A DNA stretch of 64,000 nucleotides from NCBI GenBank assembly GCA_963784995.1, contig CAWATZ010000016.1, forward strand, positions 62,001 through 126,000, given 5' to 3'. This document shows, piece by piece, positions 1 to 9,257 of the stretch. A program made the position numbers and the translations under genes. Origin of the DNA: CAWATZ01 sp963784995. GTDB lineage: Bacteria; Planctomycetota; Planctomycetia; Gemmatales; Gemmataceae. Each line of letters opens with the position of its first letter. The first letter of the stretch is position 1. The notes below the pieces were generated by a model that ran no database searches, was not told the origin of the DNA, and was given only the letters and a program-made list of their open reading frames with translations.

Positions 1-890
1 GTTATGACGTGTACGGTCCTCCACCCCCCAGTTCGGGCGGCATCACCCTGGTCTTGATGCTCAACATCCTGGAGAACTACGACTTGAAGAAGCAGGGCCG
101 CTGGTCGCCGGAAACGCTGCACCTGATCGTCGAGGCGATGCGCCGCGGCTACTGCGACCGGGCCCGCCACCTGGGCGATTCGGACTTTGTCAAGATCCCC
201 GAGCACCTGACCACCAAGGAGTACGCGAAGAAGCTGGCCGGCACCATCAATCCAGCCAAGGCCACGCCCAGCGCCAGTCTCGCTCCGGACATCAAGATCA
301 GCGGCGAGGGCGACAGCACCACGCACTTCTCGGTCATCGACGCCGACGGCATGGCGGTCAGCAACACCTACACCCTGGAGCGCAGTTACGGCAGCGGCAT
401 CATGGTCAAGGGCGCCGGCTTCCTGCTGAACAACGAGATGATCGACTTCAACTGGTTCCCGGGCGTGACCACTCGGGACGGCACCATCGGCACCACGCCC
501 AACCAGATTGCCCCCGGCAAGCGCATGCTCTCCTCGCAGACGCCGACCATCGTGGCCCGCAACGGCAAGGTGGTGCTGATCACCGGCAGTCCCGGCAGCC
601 GGACCATCATCAACACGTCGCTGCAGGTCGTCCTGAACGTGCTGGAGTTCGGCATGGACCCGCGCTCGGCCGTGGACGCTCCCCGGCTGCACCATCAATG
701 GTTCCCCGACGAGGTGCGCTTCGAGGGGACGACGGAACATGCCGCGGCGGTGGCCAAGCTCCGGGCGCTGGGCCACAGTGTCAGCGGCACCCGCCAGGGC
801 GATGCCCACACGATTTACGTGGACCCAAGGACCGGAACTTACGTGGGAGCGGAGGATCGGCGCATTATGGGCAAGGTGGCGGGGTTCTAA
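1..890 (+). CDS. ggt: gamma-glutamyltransferase, C-terminal part (partial)
   Basis: The reading frame is open from the left edge, so the gene begins outside the window. The visible 295 or so residues hold the end of the large subunit and the whole small subunit of a gamma-glutamyltranspeptidase. The sequence GDSTTHFSV, about 105 residues in, contains the Thr expected to be the autocleavage site and catalytic nucleophile (TTHYSV in E. coli GGT). The later SQTPTIV and GSPGSRTIINT segments match the conserved SSMxPTI and GSPGG binding loops. Family role: cleavage and transfer of the gamma-glutamyl group of glutathione-type substrates, usually outside the cytoplasm; the signal peptide would lie off the window. 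A large inverted repeat follows directly after the stop. Confidence 0.93.
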   Translation, partial: YDVYGPPPPSSGGITLVLMLNILENYDLKKQGRWSPETLHLIVEAMRRGYCDRARHLGDSDFVKIPEHLTTKEYAKKLAGTINPAKATPSASLAPDIKISGEGDSTTHFSVIDADGMAVSNTYTLERSYGSGIMVKGAGFLLNNEMIDFNWFPGVTTRDGTIGTTPNQIAPGKRMLSSQTPTIVARNGKVVLITGSPGSRTIINTSLQVVLNVLEFGMDPRSAVDAPRLHHQWFPDEVRFEGTTEHAAAVAKLRALGHSVSGTRQGDAHTIYVDPRTGTYVGAEDRRIMGKVAGF

Positions 891-891
891 A

Positions 892-1020
892 CGACCCCTG
901 CCGGCTTGCCCGGCAGGTGAAGGAGGTCGATAGCTAGAAGAGAAAACGCAAGAACACTTTTCTTTCCTTCTTTTCTAGCTGGTGACCTCCTTCACCTGCC
1001 GGGCAAGCCGGCAGGGGTCG
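892..1020. repeat. 129-bp inverted repeat with nested hairpins (REP/BIME-like or terminator)
   Basis: Positions 892-928 and 984-1020 are perfect 37-nt inverted arms. Within each arm the sequence CCTGCCGG-CTTGC-CCGGCAGG can form its own 8-bp stem-loop, so the element is either one long hairpin or two inverted small ones. AGCTAGAA and TTCTAGCT continue the pairing inward. It lies directly after the GGT stop, so it could act as a transcription terminator. The paired-inverted architecture also fits a BIME or MITE. Confidence 0.8.
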
Positions 1021-1239
1021 AAGGAAGCCGGTCTTCTCTTCGCCACAACCGCAAGGACGATTAAAGTTGCTGTCTTCCCCCGGTCGATTCGTTTCAGTAA
1101 TCTCGTTCCGTCCCGGGCAGGGACAATGGGTTCCGCTTGCCTGGATTGCCGGTTTGTGGTTTCATGGCGCGACTTGCACGGATGACCCCTGGGGGACCGC
1201 CAGAGTCGATCGCTCCCCAAGTGAAAGAGAAAGTCAGGT

Positions 1240-2499
1240 ATGACTCAATCTCCCATGCAGCAACTGACCCGTGTGCTGCGTCAGAATGGGTTGATCCGGT
1301 TTATGGAACACTTTGCCGCGCTGTTCCCCACCAGCCATCTGAAGGACCTGGCGGTGGAGGAAATCGGCCCAAACCGGGTAATCCAGGTCAAAGGGAGAAA
1401 AGTCGTCAACTTCGGCAGCGATAGTTTTCTGGGTCTGGATCAGGATGCGCGGGTCCAGGAGGCCCTGCGCCGCGGCATCAGCAAATGGGGTACGCACAAC
1501 GGGGCCTCACGAGCCTTTGCCAGCATCGAGGCCAACATCCTGGCCGAGCAAAAACTGGCCGAGTGGCTCAAGGTGCCGGCCACGCTCATCTACCCGTCGG
1601 TGACCCTGGCCAACATGGGGGCCATTCCCGGCCTGGTCAGCCGGCAAGACCTGCTGATCGTCGATGAGCAGGCCCACAACTCCATCCAGGAGGGGGCCAA
1701 GATTGCCCGGGCCAACGGCGTTCGCGTACTGACCTTTTCGCACTGTGACCCGGTCGGTCTGGAGAAGGTCTTCCAGGAGGCCGGCGACTATCGCATTGGC
1801 GTCGTGGCCATTGACGGCGTCTACAGCATGAGCGGCGAACTGCCGCCCCTGCGGCAGCTGAACGAAGTGGCGCTGCAGAATCGCTCCGTCCTCTACGTCG
1901 ATGACGCCCACGGCACCGGAGTGATCGGTGAGCGGGGCCGGGGCACCGTGCTGGAAGCGCTGGGCAGTTACGACAACACGCTGGTGATCGGCTCGCTGTC
2001 CAAGGGTTTTTCGTGCCTGGGCGGTTTCATCGGCTGCACCGAGGAGATGAAGCTGCTGCTGAAGATGCGGTCCAACACCTACATCTTCGGCGGCCCGGTC
2101 GGTCCGCCTTACCTGGAAGCGATCTGCACGGTCCTCGACATTCTGATGTCGCCGGAGTATGACGTGCTGATCGGCCGGCTGCGTTCCAATCAGAAACGGC
2201 TGATCGACGGTCTGACGAAACTGGACCTGGTGGTGCAGGGCGGCGAGGTGCCGATCGTCTCGGTGCTGGTCGGCGACGAGGAGGACACCCTGAACGCGGG
2301 CAACATCCTCTTCGAGCATGGTTTCTACGTCCAGTCGGTGACGTTCCCGGCCGTGCCCTACCATGCGGGCGTGCTGCGGATCCAGGTCAACAGCAACCAC
2401 GTGCCGGAGTCGATCGAGGGCCTGCTGAAGGCGATGGCCAGCCTGCGGCAGCAGGTCAAACTGCCCCGGCCGGCGGACTTCACGTCGCGGGTGGCCTGA
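1240..2499 (+). CDS. alpha-oxoamine synthase family PLP enzyme (BioF/Kbl/Spt-like)
   Basis: A 419-residue fold-type I aminotransferase-class enzyme of the alpha-oxoamine synthase family, which condenses an amino acid with an acyl-CoA. Family landmarks: NFGSDSFLGL near residue 60, GTHNGASRAFAS near 88-100, DDAHGTGVIGERGRG near 225 (PLP-binding Asp and His), and the Schiff-base lysine in GSLSKGFSCLGG near 258. Length matches the roughly 400-residue family norm. The sequence does not decide between 8-amino-7-oxononanoate synthase, 2-amino-3-ketobutyrate CoA ligase and serine palmitoyltransferase. No biotin, threonine-degradation or sphingolipid genes lie beside it, so the substrate stays open. 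The start ATG follows a 220-nt intergenic region. Confidence 0.85.
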   Translation: MTQSPMQQLTRVLRQNGLIRFMEHFAALFPTSHLKDLAVEEIGPNRVIQVKGRKVVNFGSDSFLGLDQDARVQEALRRGISKWGTHNGASRAFASIEANILAEQKLAEWLKVPATLIYPSVTLANMGAIPGLVSRQDLLIVDEQAHNSIQEGAKIARANGVRVLTFSHCDPVGLEKVFQEAGDYRIGVVAIDGVYSMSGELPPLRQLNEVALQNRSVLYVDDAHGTGVIGERGRGTVLEALGSYDNTLVIGSLSKGFSCLGGFIGCTEEMKLLLKMRSNTYIFGGPVGPPYLEAICTVLDILMSPEYDVLIGRLRSNQKRLIDGLTKLDLVVQGGEVPIVSVLVGDEEDTLNAGNILFEHGFYVQSVTFPAVPYHAGVLRIQVNSNHVPESIEGLLKAMASLRQQVKLPRPADFTSRVA

Positions 2500-2502
2500 G
2501 CG

Positions 2503-4849
2503 TCAATCTGGCTCTGGTTTGCGCGACCGCTTCGGACGCCGGGGAGGCGCTGCCGGTTCCTTCTCGGCCTGTGCCTGGAACTGGTACGAGCCACTGAGTG
2601 AGAAGCCCAGGTCGTTCAGCAGTTTCTCCAGTTCCTCGCGCATGTCCGGTTGGACCACGAACCAGTTCGGTGGGACGTGCCCCAGCAGGTAGGGCCGGAA
2701 CTTCTCACTGGCGAGGATCGCGGCGCAAGCCTGGGCCTGAGGAATCTGAAGCATCACCAAATTGCCCAGAGCAACCTTGCCGGGGCTGGACCAGTTGCGG
2801 ATGGCCGTCTCCAGGATCGGCGGCAGAGCATTGGCCAGGGAGTCCTGGAGCCAGCCAAGGACCTGTTCCGCCGTGATGCCTCGATCGCGTGCCCGGCGAA
2901 CCGATTGGGCGGTGATTGTCCAGCCTTCACCATCCGGCTCGGCGAACTGGCTCAGACGCGCCAGAGCGATGGAATCCGCCTCTTTCACCATGTGGACCCG
3001 GCCGTCTTCCTGGACGTGGAACACGGGCTTGCCGATGGCCCGGTGGTCCAGCCGGGAATAATCCTTGTGATGGCGTGCCGCCGTCCTGGGCAAGAGGATG
3101 AATTGCTCGCCAAGGAGTTTCCCTTTGGGGAAGGCTTCCTGGGGAGCGCCGGCGCTGGGAGGAATCGCCCCGAGAAGCACGTCCACGTGCAGGACCAGGG
3201 CCTCGCGGTGCTGACTCCACTCCGCAAGCGATCGGCTGACGTTGGCGGGCAAGCCGGTCTTGCTGTGTTCTTGCAGGAACCGCTCCATCTCCGCCGCCGA
3301 CAGGCCGGACTCCAGCGCCTGATACACCGACTCGCGCGTCAGAGCGAACGTCTGGACCAGGCCGCCCGGCGCGGAGACGCGCCGGGTCATCTGTGCCAGC
3401 GGCCAGACCTTGCTGGGGTCGGCCGTGTCCAGGTAGAGGAACACCTCGTGGTTGGGCTGGATGGTCAGGAACTTCGGGTCGTGTTCCGGTTGCGACACGG
3501 CGATCTCGGGGGCGCCGAACACTGCCTTGCCGAGGGGAGTCAACCGAAACGAGTGCTGGGCGTTCCGACCCGGGCCTTTCTGGCCGCGCTCGACCAACCC
3601 CAAATACACCAGCGTCCCCAGCAGGGCATTGGCCGCCCAGCCGCCTTCCATGTCTAACCAGAACGCGAACATGCGTTCGGGCCCTGCCGGGATCGCATCC
3701 TTCTTGCCGGCGGACTTGAACTGGGGATGCCAGGAATAAGTGCCCCAGTAGAAATCGATGTCGTCACCGGCCGCGCGCCACAGATCGCCCAGGAACGTTT
3801 CCAGGTCAAACCACTCCTCCGTCCCGTGGGCCAGCCGGCACAAGGCCCACACCAGAAGCCGGCGCGGTCCGCAAGCGTCCCGGATCGATCCGCACCGGGT
3901 TGCGGTCGCTGTCTCGGTCCGGGACGGCGCCGATGCCGTCCTGCCAGAGTTCGCTTCCGATCCAGGCATGCACCCAGTTCCAGGCCTGGACCGGGGCCGG
4001 CCGGCGCAGGCGACTTTCGACCACCTGGAGGTTGATCGAAGCGAAATCGTCCTCATCCCGGATGGCGCCCAGGCCCCGGAGGATCTCGTAGTCCAGCGCC
4101 GGCAGATCGGGCGGCAGCAGGGGATCGTGTTCGGGCCAGGCAAAGAGCTTCGCCAGCCGATTGAGCATGCTTTTCGGCAAGGCGCCGCCCCGGTTGATCT
4201 TCCACGTCTGGACCACGGCGAGCGCCTGAGCGGTGGTCCACAGATCGAGGACCCCTTCGGCGACGACGTGCCGGGTGGTCGAGGTTGGCGCCGCGGCCGG
4301 CGCTGACGGGCGCCAGGGCAGGGAAGCTGCCGGCCGGATCAGGTCGCGGACGGCCGGCAGCACGCCGAGGTCGGGATAGCTGAGGCGGTAGCCGTAACCG
4401 TAGCCGTAGCCGTAGGAAGGCATGCGATGGTAGCCGCCGTAGGGGTGAACAAGAAGCATCTTGTCCATCAGGGCATGGACCGGGTCCTCCTTGCGGCTCG
4501 CGCCGGGGTTGTATACCCCCGGCTTGGGCTTCTCCACCAGGCCCCGCGCCAGCAGTTCCGCCAGCAGGACCGGCCCCGACACGTTGCCGCCGTAGCGCAT
4601 GCAGACCGACAGCACTTGCTGCTGGTTCTCGGGCAAGGAACGCACCCGTTCCTCCACCTGAGTGCGATTCTTCAGCAACTCTTTCAAAGCGCGGTGGCCC
4701 TCCTGACCGCGGAATTTGTTGGCCGCAGTCACGCCGAACCAGAACCGGCCCAGATGCTTCATGTCCCCGACGCCGATCAGATCGACGTTGGGCTTGTTCT
4801 CTGTCCGGGTGGCCAGAACGTGTTCCAGGGAAACTGCCGGAGCGCTCAT
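2503..4849 (-). CDS. XPB/Ssl2 N-terminal (helicase-associated) domain protein, frameshifted
   Basis: One gene spread over two frames. The first part runs from ATG 4849 (MSAPAVSLEHVLATRT) through a basic N-terminal region with a YGYGYGYGYR tract. It must shift frame near 3883, after NPVRID, into the second part (RDACGPRRLLVWALC...) that ends at 2503. One extra base in the G/C-rich stretch restores a protein of about 780 residues. The second half (WFDLETFLGDLW, FLTIQPNHEVFLYLDT, GHVPPNWFVVQP) looks like the helicase XPB/Ssl2 N-terminal-like domain family (PF13625-type) of planctomycetes and actinobacteria. These proteins lack the helicase motor itself and their function is unknown. The stop of the upstream small gene overlaps the ATG by four bases, so they are co-translated. 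The tail is basic (RRPKRSRKPEPD). Confidence 0.7.
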
Positions 4850-5112
4850 GCGTGGCCTCCCTCTTCCATCTTGGGCGTATGCCCCTCTGCCAGCAGAACA
4901 CGGACCAGGACGTCGGTATGCCCGGGGTCAATCAGAGCTGCCGTGTCCGACAGCCGAGCCAGCAGATACCGGCGAATTTTGGGATTGGAGGCCAGCTCCA
5001 CCAGCTGAGCCGCGTCGCTCACTTCCAGGACCGCAGCGTATTCGTGCAGTTCCGGTCGCGGCAAGGGCAAGATGGGCAACAGGTCGTCCAGGATCTGACT
5101 TGGCGGAATCAT
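4846..5112 (-). CDS. small conserved hypothetical protein in operon with the XPB-like gene
   Basis: An 88-residue protein starting at MIPPSQILDDLLPILPL. I chose this internal Met because the frame upstream is Ser/Arg rich and looks non-coding. The TGA stop overlaps the ATG of the XPB-like gene (ATGA), the classic sign of translational coupling. The sequence is leucine-rich and helical (ELHEYAAVLEVSDAAQLVELASNPKIRRYLLARLSD), without a motif I recognise. It is probably a partner subunit of the downstream protein, inferred from coupling only. Confidence 0.6.
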   Translation of the reverse strand: MIPPSQILDDLLPILPLPRPELHEYAAVLEVSDAAQLVELASNPKIRRYLLARLSDTAALIDPGHTDVLVRVLLAEGHTPKMEEGGHA

Positions 5113-5198
5113 GGCAGCCTCGGGTGTGGGGCTCGCGGAGCGATTCTTCCATTCTCTTTCGAGGATTGCCGGGCGGGAAGAGGAAAACGAGACTTGCC

Positions 5199-6113
5199 TC
5201 AGCATTGCGGAAGAGAATAAGTGAGCAAGAGTCGATCCGCGACGACTTCCTTTTCCAGCGTTTGTCCGGCTAGTTGGAACCTCCGCAGCATCGACCGGCC
5301 GCAGTTGACGAAGGCTTCCGTTTCAAAAAGGCCGGCAGGAACAGCGACGTTACAGATCTTGTCTCCGGAACGCTTTGTCCCGTCGATGGACAGGGCAACG
5401 CGGGCTCCCCTCTTTTTACATCGGGCGATGACCTCGAACAGTTTCGCCAGACTGAAGCTCTGGGCGCCGTAGATAATAGCCTGCGTGTCTACGTAAGGCG
5501 GATCACAGTAGATCAGGTCGCCCTTCTTAGCCCGATCCATGCTCTCGGCGTAGTCGGCGTGGACGAACTCCGTGAACTGGCAGCGCTGCCTCCATTCATC
5601 AACCCGCTTCGAGAAGGAAACCGGAGAGATGGGATTGTGGACGCCGCAGGGCGTGGACATGCAGCCATCCGCTTTCCGGAAGCGGACGACGCCCCCGTAG
5701 CAGGAGCGGCAGAGGTAGAGCAGATCGGGGCCGTTGGGACTGGCGTTGTAGGACCGTTTCACCTGTTCGTACACTACTTCCTTCGCTGTCTTTGTTGTCT
5801 TCTCCCATCTTTCAGCGTACCACTGTTTGAGCTGGTCGGGAGTATTTTTCAAGGCCTGCCAGATCTCCACCAGCGGCTTGAACGCATCTGACCCGACCCC
5901 CGACCTCGGGGCCAACGTCGCCAGCACGGCGCCACTGCCGAGGAATGGTTCGTAGTAAGTTCCGAACTGCACCGGGAAATACGACACAATTTCATGAGCG
6001 AACCGCTGTTTGTTGCCGATCCACTTGAGGAGTTGCGTTTTGAATGGCGGGACGGTCCCTCGCTGGATGGCTTCACATCCCTCAACGTCAGCAAATGGCA
6101 AGGTCGGCTGCAT
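5199..6113 (-). CDS. Dam-type (D12 class) adenine-specific DNA methyltransferase
   Basis: A 304-residue alpha-class N6-adenine DNA methyltransferase. KWIGNKQRF at residues 29-37 is the N-terminal signature, YEPFLGSGAV near 54 is the FxGxG AdoMet loop (motif I), and IYCDPPYVDT near 196 is the catalytic DPPY motif IV. Length is close to Dam and DpnM. It is transcribed away from an XRE controller gene 98 bp off, and a nuclease candidate follows that controller, the arrangement of a type II restriction-modification system. Its own recognition site cannot be read from sequence; Dam relatives often modify GATC or similar. Confidence 0.9.
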   Translation of the reverse strand: MQPTLPFADVEGCEAIQRGTVPPFKTQLLKWIGNKQRFAHEIVSYFPVQFGTYYEPFLGSGAVLATLAPRSGVGSDAFKPLVEIWQALKNTPDQLKQWYAERWEKTTKTAKEVVYEQVKRSYNASPNGPDLLYLCRSCYGGVVRFRKADGCMSTPCGVHNPISPVSFSKRVDEWRQRCQFTEFVHADYAESMDRAKKGDLIYCDPPYVDTQAIIYGAQSFSLAKLFEVIARCKKRGARVALSIDGTKRSGDKICNVAVPAGLFETEAFVNCGRSMLRRFQLAGQTLEKEVVADRLLLTYSLPQC

Positions 6114-6167
6114 GGTGGAACTTTCTTCTAGTAGTCAAAAGTTCATATAAAACCAGTTCGACCAGCA

Positions 6168-6184
6168 TATCCGAAGTTGGGATA
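6168..6184. promoter_or_regulatory. short inverted repeat between divergent methylase and controller genes
   Basis: TATCC and GGATA are separated by 7 nt in the 98-bp divergent promoter region, next to an AT-rich stretch (TTCATATAAAA). The position fits an operator for the XRE-type controller protein. The evidence is only the symmetry and location. Confidence 0.3.
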
Positions 6185-6211
6185 CGGGGTCAAGTGCGTT
6201 TTACTTGCCTC

Positions 6212-6517
6212 ATGGAGAAGAGCATTTTCACTGCTGAACAAGACGCCCTTCAGCGAGTGCTACGGCAACTTCGTTTAGGGGCAGGTTTGCGCCAAGAAGA
6301 TCTTGCGGCTCGGTTGAATGAACCGCAATCCTTCGTTTCCAAGTACGAATCGGGTGAAAGACGTCTCGACTTGATCGAACTTCGCCAAATTTGTCAGGCC
6401 GTTGGAGTGACGCTGCTCGACCTAGTCAAACGTTTCGAGGAGCAACTGCGCACGTGCAACCAAATAGAGAATTCGTCGGCCTCCCAAAAGCCTTTTGGGC
6501 TAACGTCAGAACAATAA
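6212..6517 (+). CDS. XRE-family HTH protein, likely R-M controller (C protein)
   Basis: A 101-residue protein with a classical helix-turn-helix at residues 16-70: LRQEDLAARLNEPQSFVSKY is the recognition segment, followed by ESGERRLDLIELRQICQAVG. Controller proteins of type II restriction-modification systems have this size and place, delaying nuclease expression until the host is methylated. It starts 98 bp from the divergent methylase and its 3' end overlaps the start of the nuclease candidate by about 60 nt, implying coupled expression. The start at MEKSIFTAEQ is preferred over upstream in-frame codons because those fall in the divergent promoter. Confidence 0.8.
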   Translation: MEKSIFTAEQDALQRVLRQLRLGAGLRQEDLAARLNEPQSFVSKYESGERRLDLIELRQICQAVGVTLLDLVKRFEEQLRTCNQIENSSASQKPFGLTSEQ

Positions 6518-7371
6518 GCCAAGAAGTCGGCTATACGGTAAAACCGAAACGCCAGAAAGGGATCAAGGGACAAGCTGGGCCAATCAAAGTTCCCACCCTG
6601 AATGAGATAAAGACCGCTCTTGAGTCAATCAATTTGACTTCCAAGCACCTGGTCAGGGATGACGCCACTTACACGGATTTCGGAAAGCAAGTTGCCGATT
6701 ACTTCGAGTATCGTGCCGACGGACTAAATCGAGTTGTTGAGCCCCTCCTGATGGACGCTGCCCAAGCTGCTCAACTTTTCACCAGGCTCCAGACACAATT
6801 AGGGTCAAGCGCTATCGTCCCAATGAACAAGCAGAGTGAGGAGAAGAAGAAGCCAGCATACTTTACTGGCATCATCAACATGCTCATTGAAGCAAACATC
6901 GAAGGGTTTCCGTGCAACTATAACCCGCAAGAGCTAACTACTGTCACCCGCAACAAAGAACCATTTCGTACACTCGCAAGACGCATCGATGGGGCGTTCC
7001 CTGGCCCAGTTGACCCAGTCGCTGTGTGGGAAATCAAGGAATACTACTACACAACTACGTTTGGCAGCCGGGTGGCCGATGGTGTGTATGAGACATTGTT
7101 GGATGGGATGGAACTTGAAGAACTCGATGCTGCACTCCGAGAGTTAGCTGTCCTGGAAGATCGGCCAGCCCGCATTCAACATCTTTTGATGGTTGATGCC
7201 CACTATACTTGGTGGATCAAAGGACGATCATACCTCTGTCGGATAATCGACATGCTGCACATGGGGTATGTGGATGAAGTGCTTTTCGGGAAGGAAGTTG
7301 AGACTCGCTTACCCGTGATCGCCAAGGAGTGGATGCAAGCGGAGAAGAATCGCCGCCGGACAACGACATAA
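6454..7371 (+). CDS. putative type II restriction endonuclease
   Basis: About 305 residues, starting at a GTG (VQPNREFVGLPKAF) inside the controller gene, with GAGGAG 12 nt upstream. I identify it mainly by position: directly after an XRE controller and divergent from a Dam-type methylase. In sequence, RRIDGAFPGPVDPVAVWEIK contains an Asp followed about 15 residues later by E-I-K, which fits a PD-(D/E)XK nuclease core, and YYYTTTFGSRVADGVYET follows. Its base composition is lower in GC than the flanking genes, consistent with horizontal acquisition. Family name not recognised with certainty. Confidence 0.6.
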   Translation: MQPNREFVGLPKAFWANVRTISQEVGYTVKPKRQKGIKGQAGPIKVPTLNEIKTALESINLTSKHLVRDDATYTDFGKQVADYFEYRADGLNRVVEPLLMDAAQAAQLFTRLQTQLGSSAIVPMNKQSEEKKKPAYFTGIINMLIEANIEGFPCNYNPQELTTVTRNKEPFRTLARRIDGAFPGPVDPVAVWEIKEYYYTTTFGSRVADGVYETLLDGMELEELDAALRELAVLEDRPARIQHLLMVDAHYTWWIKGRSYLCRIIDMLHMGYVDEVLFGKEVETRLPVIAKEWMQAEKNRRRTTT

Positions 7372-7530
7372 TCGACGGCGACTGTCTGCCAATTGTTCGG
7401 TGGCCGAAACGATGATCGAGGCCCCCTGTCTTATCCCAACATTTGGTCTATCCGATGTCCGGGATTGATTCGTAGCAGCCGTGCAGATGGAAACCGAGGA
7501 CCATGTCCTCTGATAGAGCTCGACGGACGC

Positions 7531-8112
7531 TCACTCACTCATGTGATCCAAGGGCAAGGCTACTCTGCTGAGAAAGTAGGCAAATCGACAGCTCAGATGT
7601 TCCAGATAGGGGCTTACCAACGTACACCGACGTTTGGTGTCCCCGATCTTGATGCGCTGATACACCTCTGTAGTGGTAAGCGTGAAGTGCCGTTTGAAGT
7701 CTATGCCCAACTCCGGCAATCCTTCCCCCGCGGCGTCATCGGCCAATTCAACCTTCTGTAAGAATTGATACCGTTCGTCCTTGTTCTGGCGAATTCTTTT
7801 CCAAATGTCGCTTCCTCCAGCTGTCCCACGCAATTGTTCAGCAGTTGCCACCTCACAGAAGAGGATGTTGGGAAGTAGTTTTTCGATGGTCCCATTCTGC
7901 CGCCTGATCTCAAAGTCCTGCATCAAGTCACAATCTTGCGATAGAATGACAGCGTAGGGATGCCGAATCAAGGTTCCTTCAGGAGAGTCTTTCCCAATAG
8001 AAGAGGGATCAAGAGAAAAGCGCATCACGTCAGAAAGGATTTCTCCCTGACGCACACAGGAATCAATGCCTTGCACACTCGCACGGTAGATTCGGAAGGA
8101 AGATGCTTCCAA
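7531..8112 (-). CDS. hypothetical protein, last gene of TIGR04255 operon
   Basis: A 193-residue protein with no recognised catalytic motif. The central stretch RHPYAVILSQDCDLMQDFE looks like a conserved core and contains clustered Asp/Cys. It begins five bases after the stop of the preceding gene, so it is the last member of a minus-strand operon led by an RHH-like regulator. GC content is lower than the surrounding chromosome, as for the adjacent restriction-modification genes. Function unknown. Confidence 0.65.
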   Translation of the reverse strand: MEASSFRIYRASVQGIDSCVRQGEILSDVMRFSLDPSSIGKDSPEGTLIRHPYAVILSQDCDLMQDFEIRRQNGTIEKLLPNILFCEVATAEQLRGTAGGSDIWKRIRQNKDERYQFLQKVELADDAAGEGLPELGIDFKRHFTLTTTEVYQRIKIGDTKRRCTLVSPYLEHLSCRFAYFLSRVALPLDHMSE

Positions 8113-8116
8113 GCGA

Positions 8117-8560
8117 TCATTCCTCCGTCACGGAGAACTTGGGCGCATCTGCTGTCCCTGTGATGCGGACGGAGGCAAAGCGGGTAGGCTCCAGCATCGC
8201 TGGCCGTGTTGGTGGCACTTGATAATATCTCCACATCTCGGTCAATGTACTTACTGCTTCACTCATGGCCTCCTCAGGCAATTGGTGAAGCAATGCGTGG
8301 CAGATCAAGCGGCTCATTACCGGTTCCGGCAACTCGACTTCGTCAGCAGTCCCAAACAGGTGGACCCCGAAGATCAAATTCACACCTGCAGGCTGCTGGA
8401 GCGGCGGAAAGAAAACGTGCCGCCCAGTCCCAGCAGCACCTTCCGTGCTAACTCGGTAGAATGGGACTTGGCCGCATCGCTTTATGGAGACGGTCCGTGA
8501 TACACCAGTGGAACAATAAATGGGCTTCCCGCTTGAAGGCATCGAGTCGGTTGAAGACAT
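8117..8560 (-). CDS. hypothetical protein, start uncertain, in TIGR04255 operon
   Basis: The C-terminal 90 or so residues (FGVHLFGTADEVELPEPVMSRLICHALLHQLPEEAMSEAV) look like a real protein. The 5' end is unsettled. ATG 8560 has a GGAG seven bases upstream but overlaps the TIGR04255 gene by 113 nt, while GTG 8383 avoids overlap but has no ribosome binding site. It lies between the TIGR04255 gene and the 193-residue gene in one operon. No family recognised. Confidence 0.5.
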   Translation of the reverse strand: MSSTDSMPSSGKPIYCSTGVSRTVSIKRCGQVPFYRVSTEGAAGTGRHVFFPPLQQPAGVNLIFGVHLFGTADEVELPEPVMSRLICHALLHQLPEEAMSEAVSTLTEMWRYYQVPPTRPAMLEPTRFASVRITGTADAPKFSVTEE

Positions 8561-9242
8561 CTTGAGGCTCCGTCTGTTGCTCAAAAAAGAAATCTGCATC
8601 GATCAGAAACACTTGCTCGTTATTCGATTCGTCCACAGCCAGTCCATGCATGAGTTGCACTTGGCCCGCCTGATCAGAAAGCCGAAGAACACACGTTGCT
8701 TGTGCAAATTCGACATCTTGTGCTGTTTCTTGTGACCCCAAAGGGCCTATGATCCAAGGCTGAAGAAGTTCAGACCAACCCACTTCTGTCAATCTCAAGG
8801 TTGAGCGGCGGATGACATTTCGGTAACGAAGTCCAAGCCGAGTAAAAAAGGGAGGAGCGTAGTTACTGATTAGCGACTCAATGGGCCCGGCAAGCTGTTT
8901 TTTGAAACTCTCCCAGCGTTCATATTTGTGGCAGGTCAAGGCCAGGAATTCGCGGGTCAGCCTCAAGTTCCAGACTCTGTCCTTGGAACCGAACTCGTGA
9001 GCTTTGTGTGTACCGAATGGCAGTTCAGCGGCAACGATTTTTGCAAAGTCGGCAGGTAAGCCAGAGGGGAGCCGAAATGACGCTTTCTGCTCGTAGTAAG
9101 GATAATCGGTACGAATCTGTTCCTGAAACTTTGCAGGAGGTTCAGCGTCGATCAGCAAGATAGGGGGGAAGCGAAGCTGGCAAATCACTTCGTCAAGCGG
9201 ATTGAAGTCGTAAAGAACTCTGGGAGCATCGGGAAAAGCCAT
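8448..9242 (-). CDS. TIGR04255 family protein
   Basis: A 264-residue protein whose start (FPDAPRVLYDFNPLDEVICQLRFPPI) and body (FTRLGLRYRNVI; DADFFF; FHWCITDRLH) match the sporadically distributed TIGR04255 family. Members are typically found in variable genomic islands, and their biochemical role is unknown. It is the second gene of a four-gene minus-strand operon and begins 15 bp after a small RHH-like gene. Position next to a restriction-modification locus suggests a defence or mobile-island role, which is inference only. Confidence 0.75.
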   Translation of the reverse strand: MAFPDAPRVLYDFNPLDEVICQLRFPPILLIDAEPPAKFQEQIRTDYPYYEQKASFRLPSGLPADFAKIVAAELPFGTHKAHEFGSKDRVWNLRLTREFLALTCHKYERWESFKKQLAGPIESLISNYAPPFFTRLGLRYRNVIRRSTLRLTEVGWSELLQPWIIGPLGSQETAQDVEFAQATCVLRLSDQAGQVQLMHGLAVDESNNEQVFLIDADFFFEQQTEPQDVFNRLDAFKREAHLLFHWCITDRLHKAMRPSPILPS

Positions 9243-9257
9243 TGAACTATCTCCGAG

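Noticed and set aside
1507..2400. Long open frame antisense to the oxoamine synthase
   Set aside because: It is a GC-rich shadow with His/Gln/Arg-biased composition and no family resemblance. Similar long antisense frames over the aconitase, DUF4139, HD and primase genes were rejected for the same reason.
7393..7761. Plus-strand open frame opposite the end of the TIGR04255 operon
   Set aside because: No ribosome binding site, and it overlaps the minus-strand 193-residue gene, which has better coding character and operon context.
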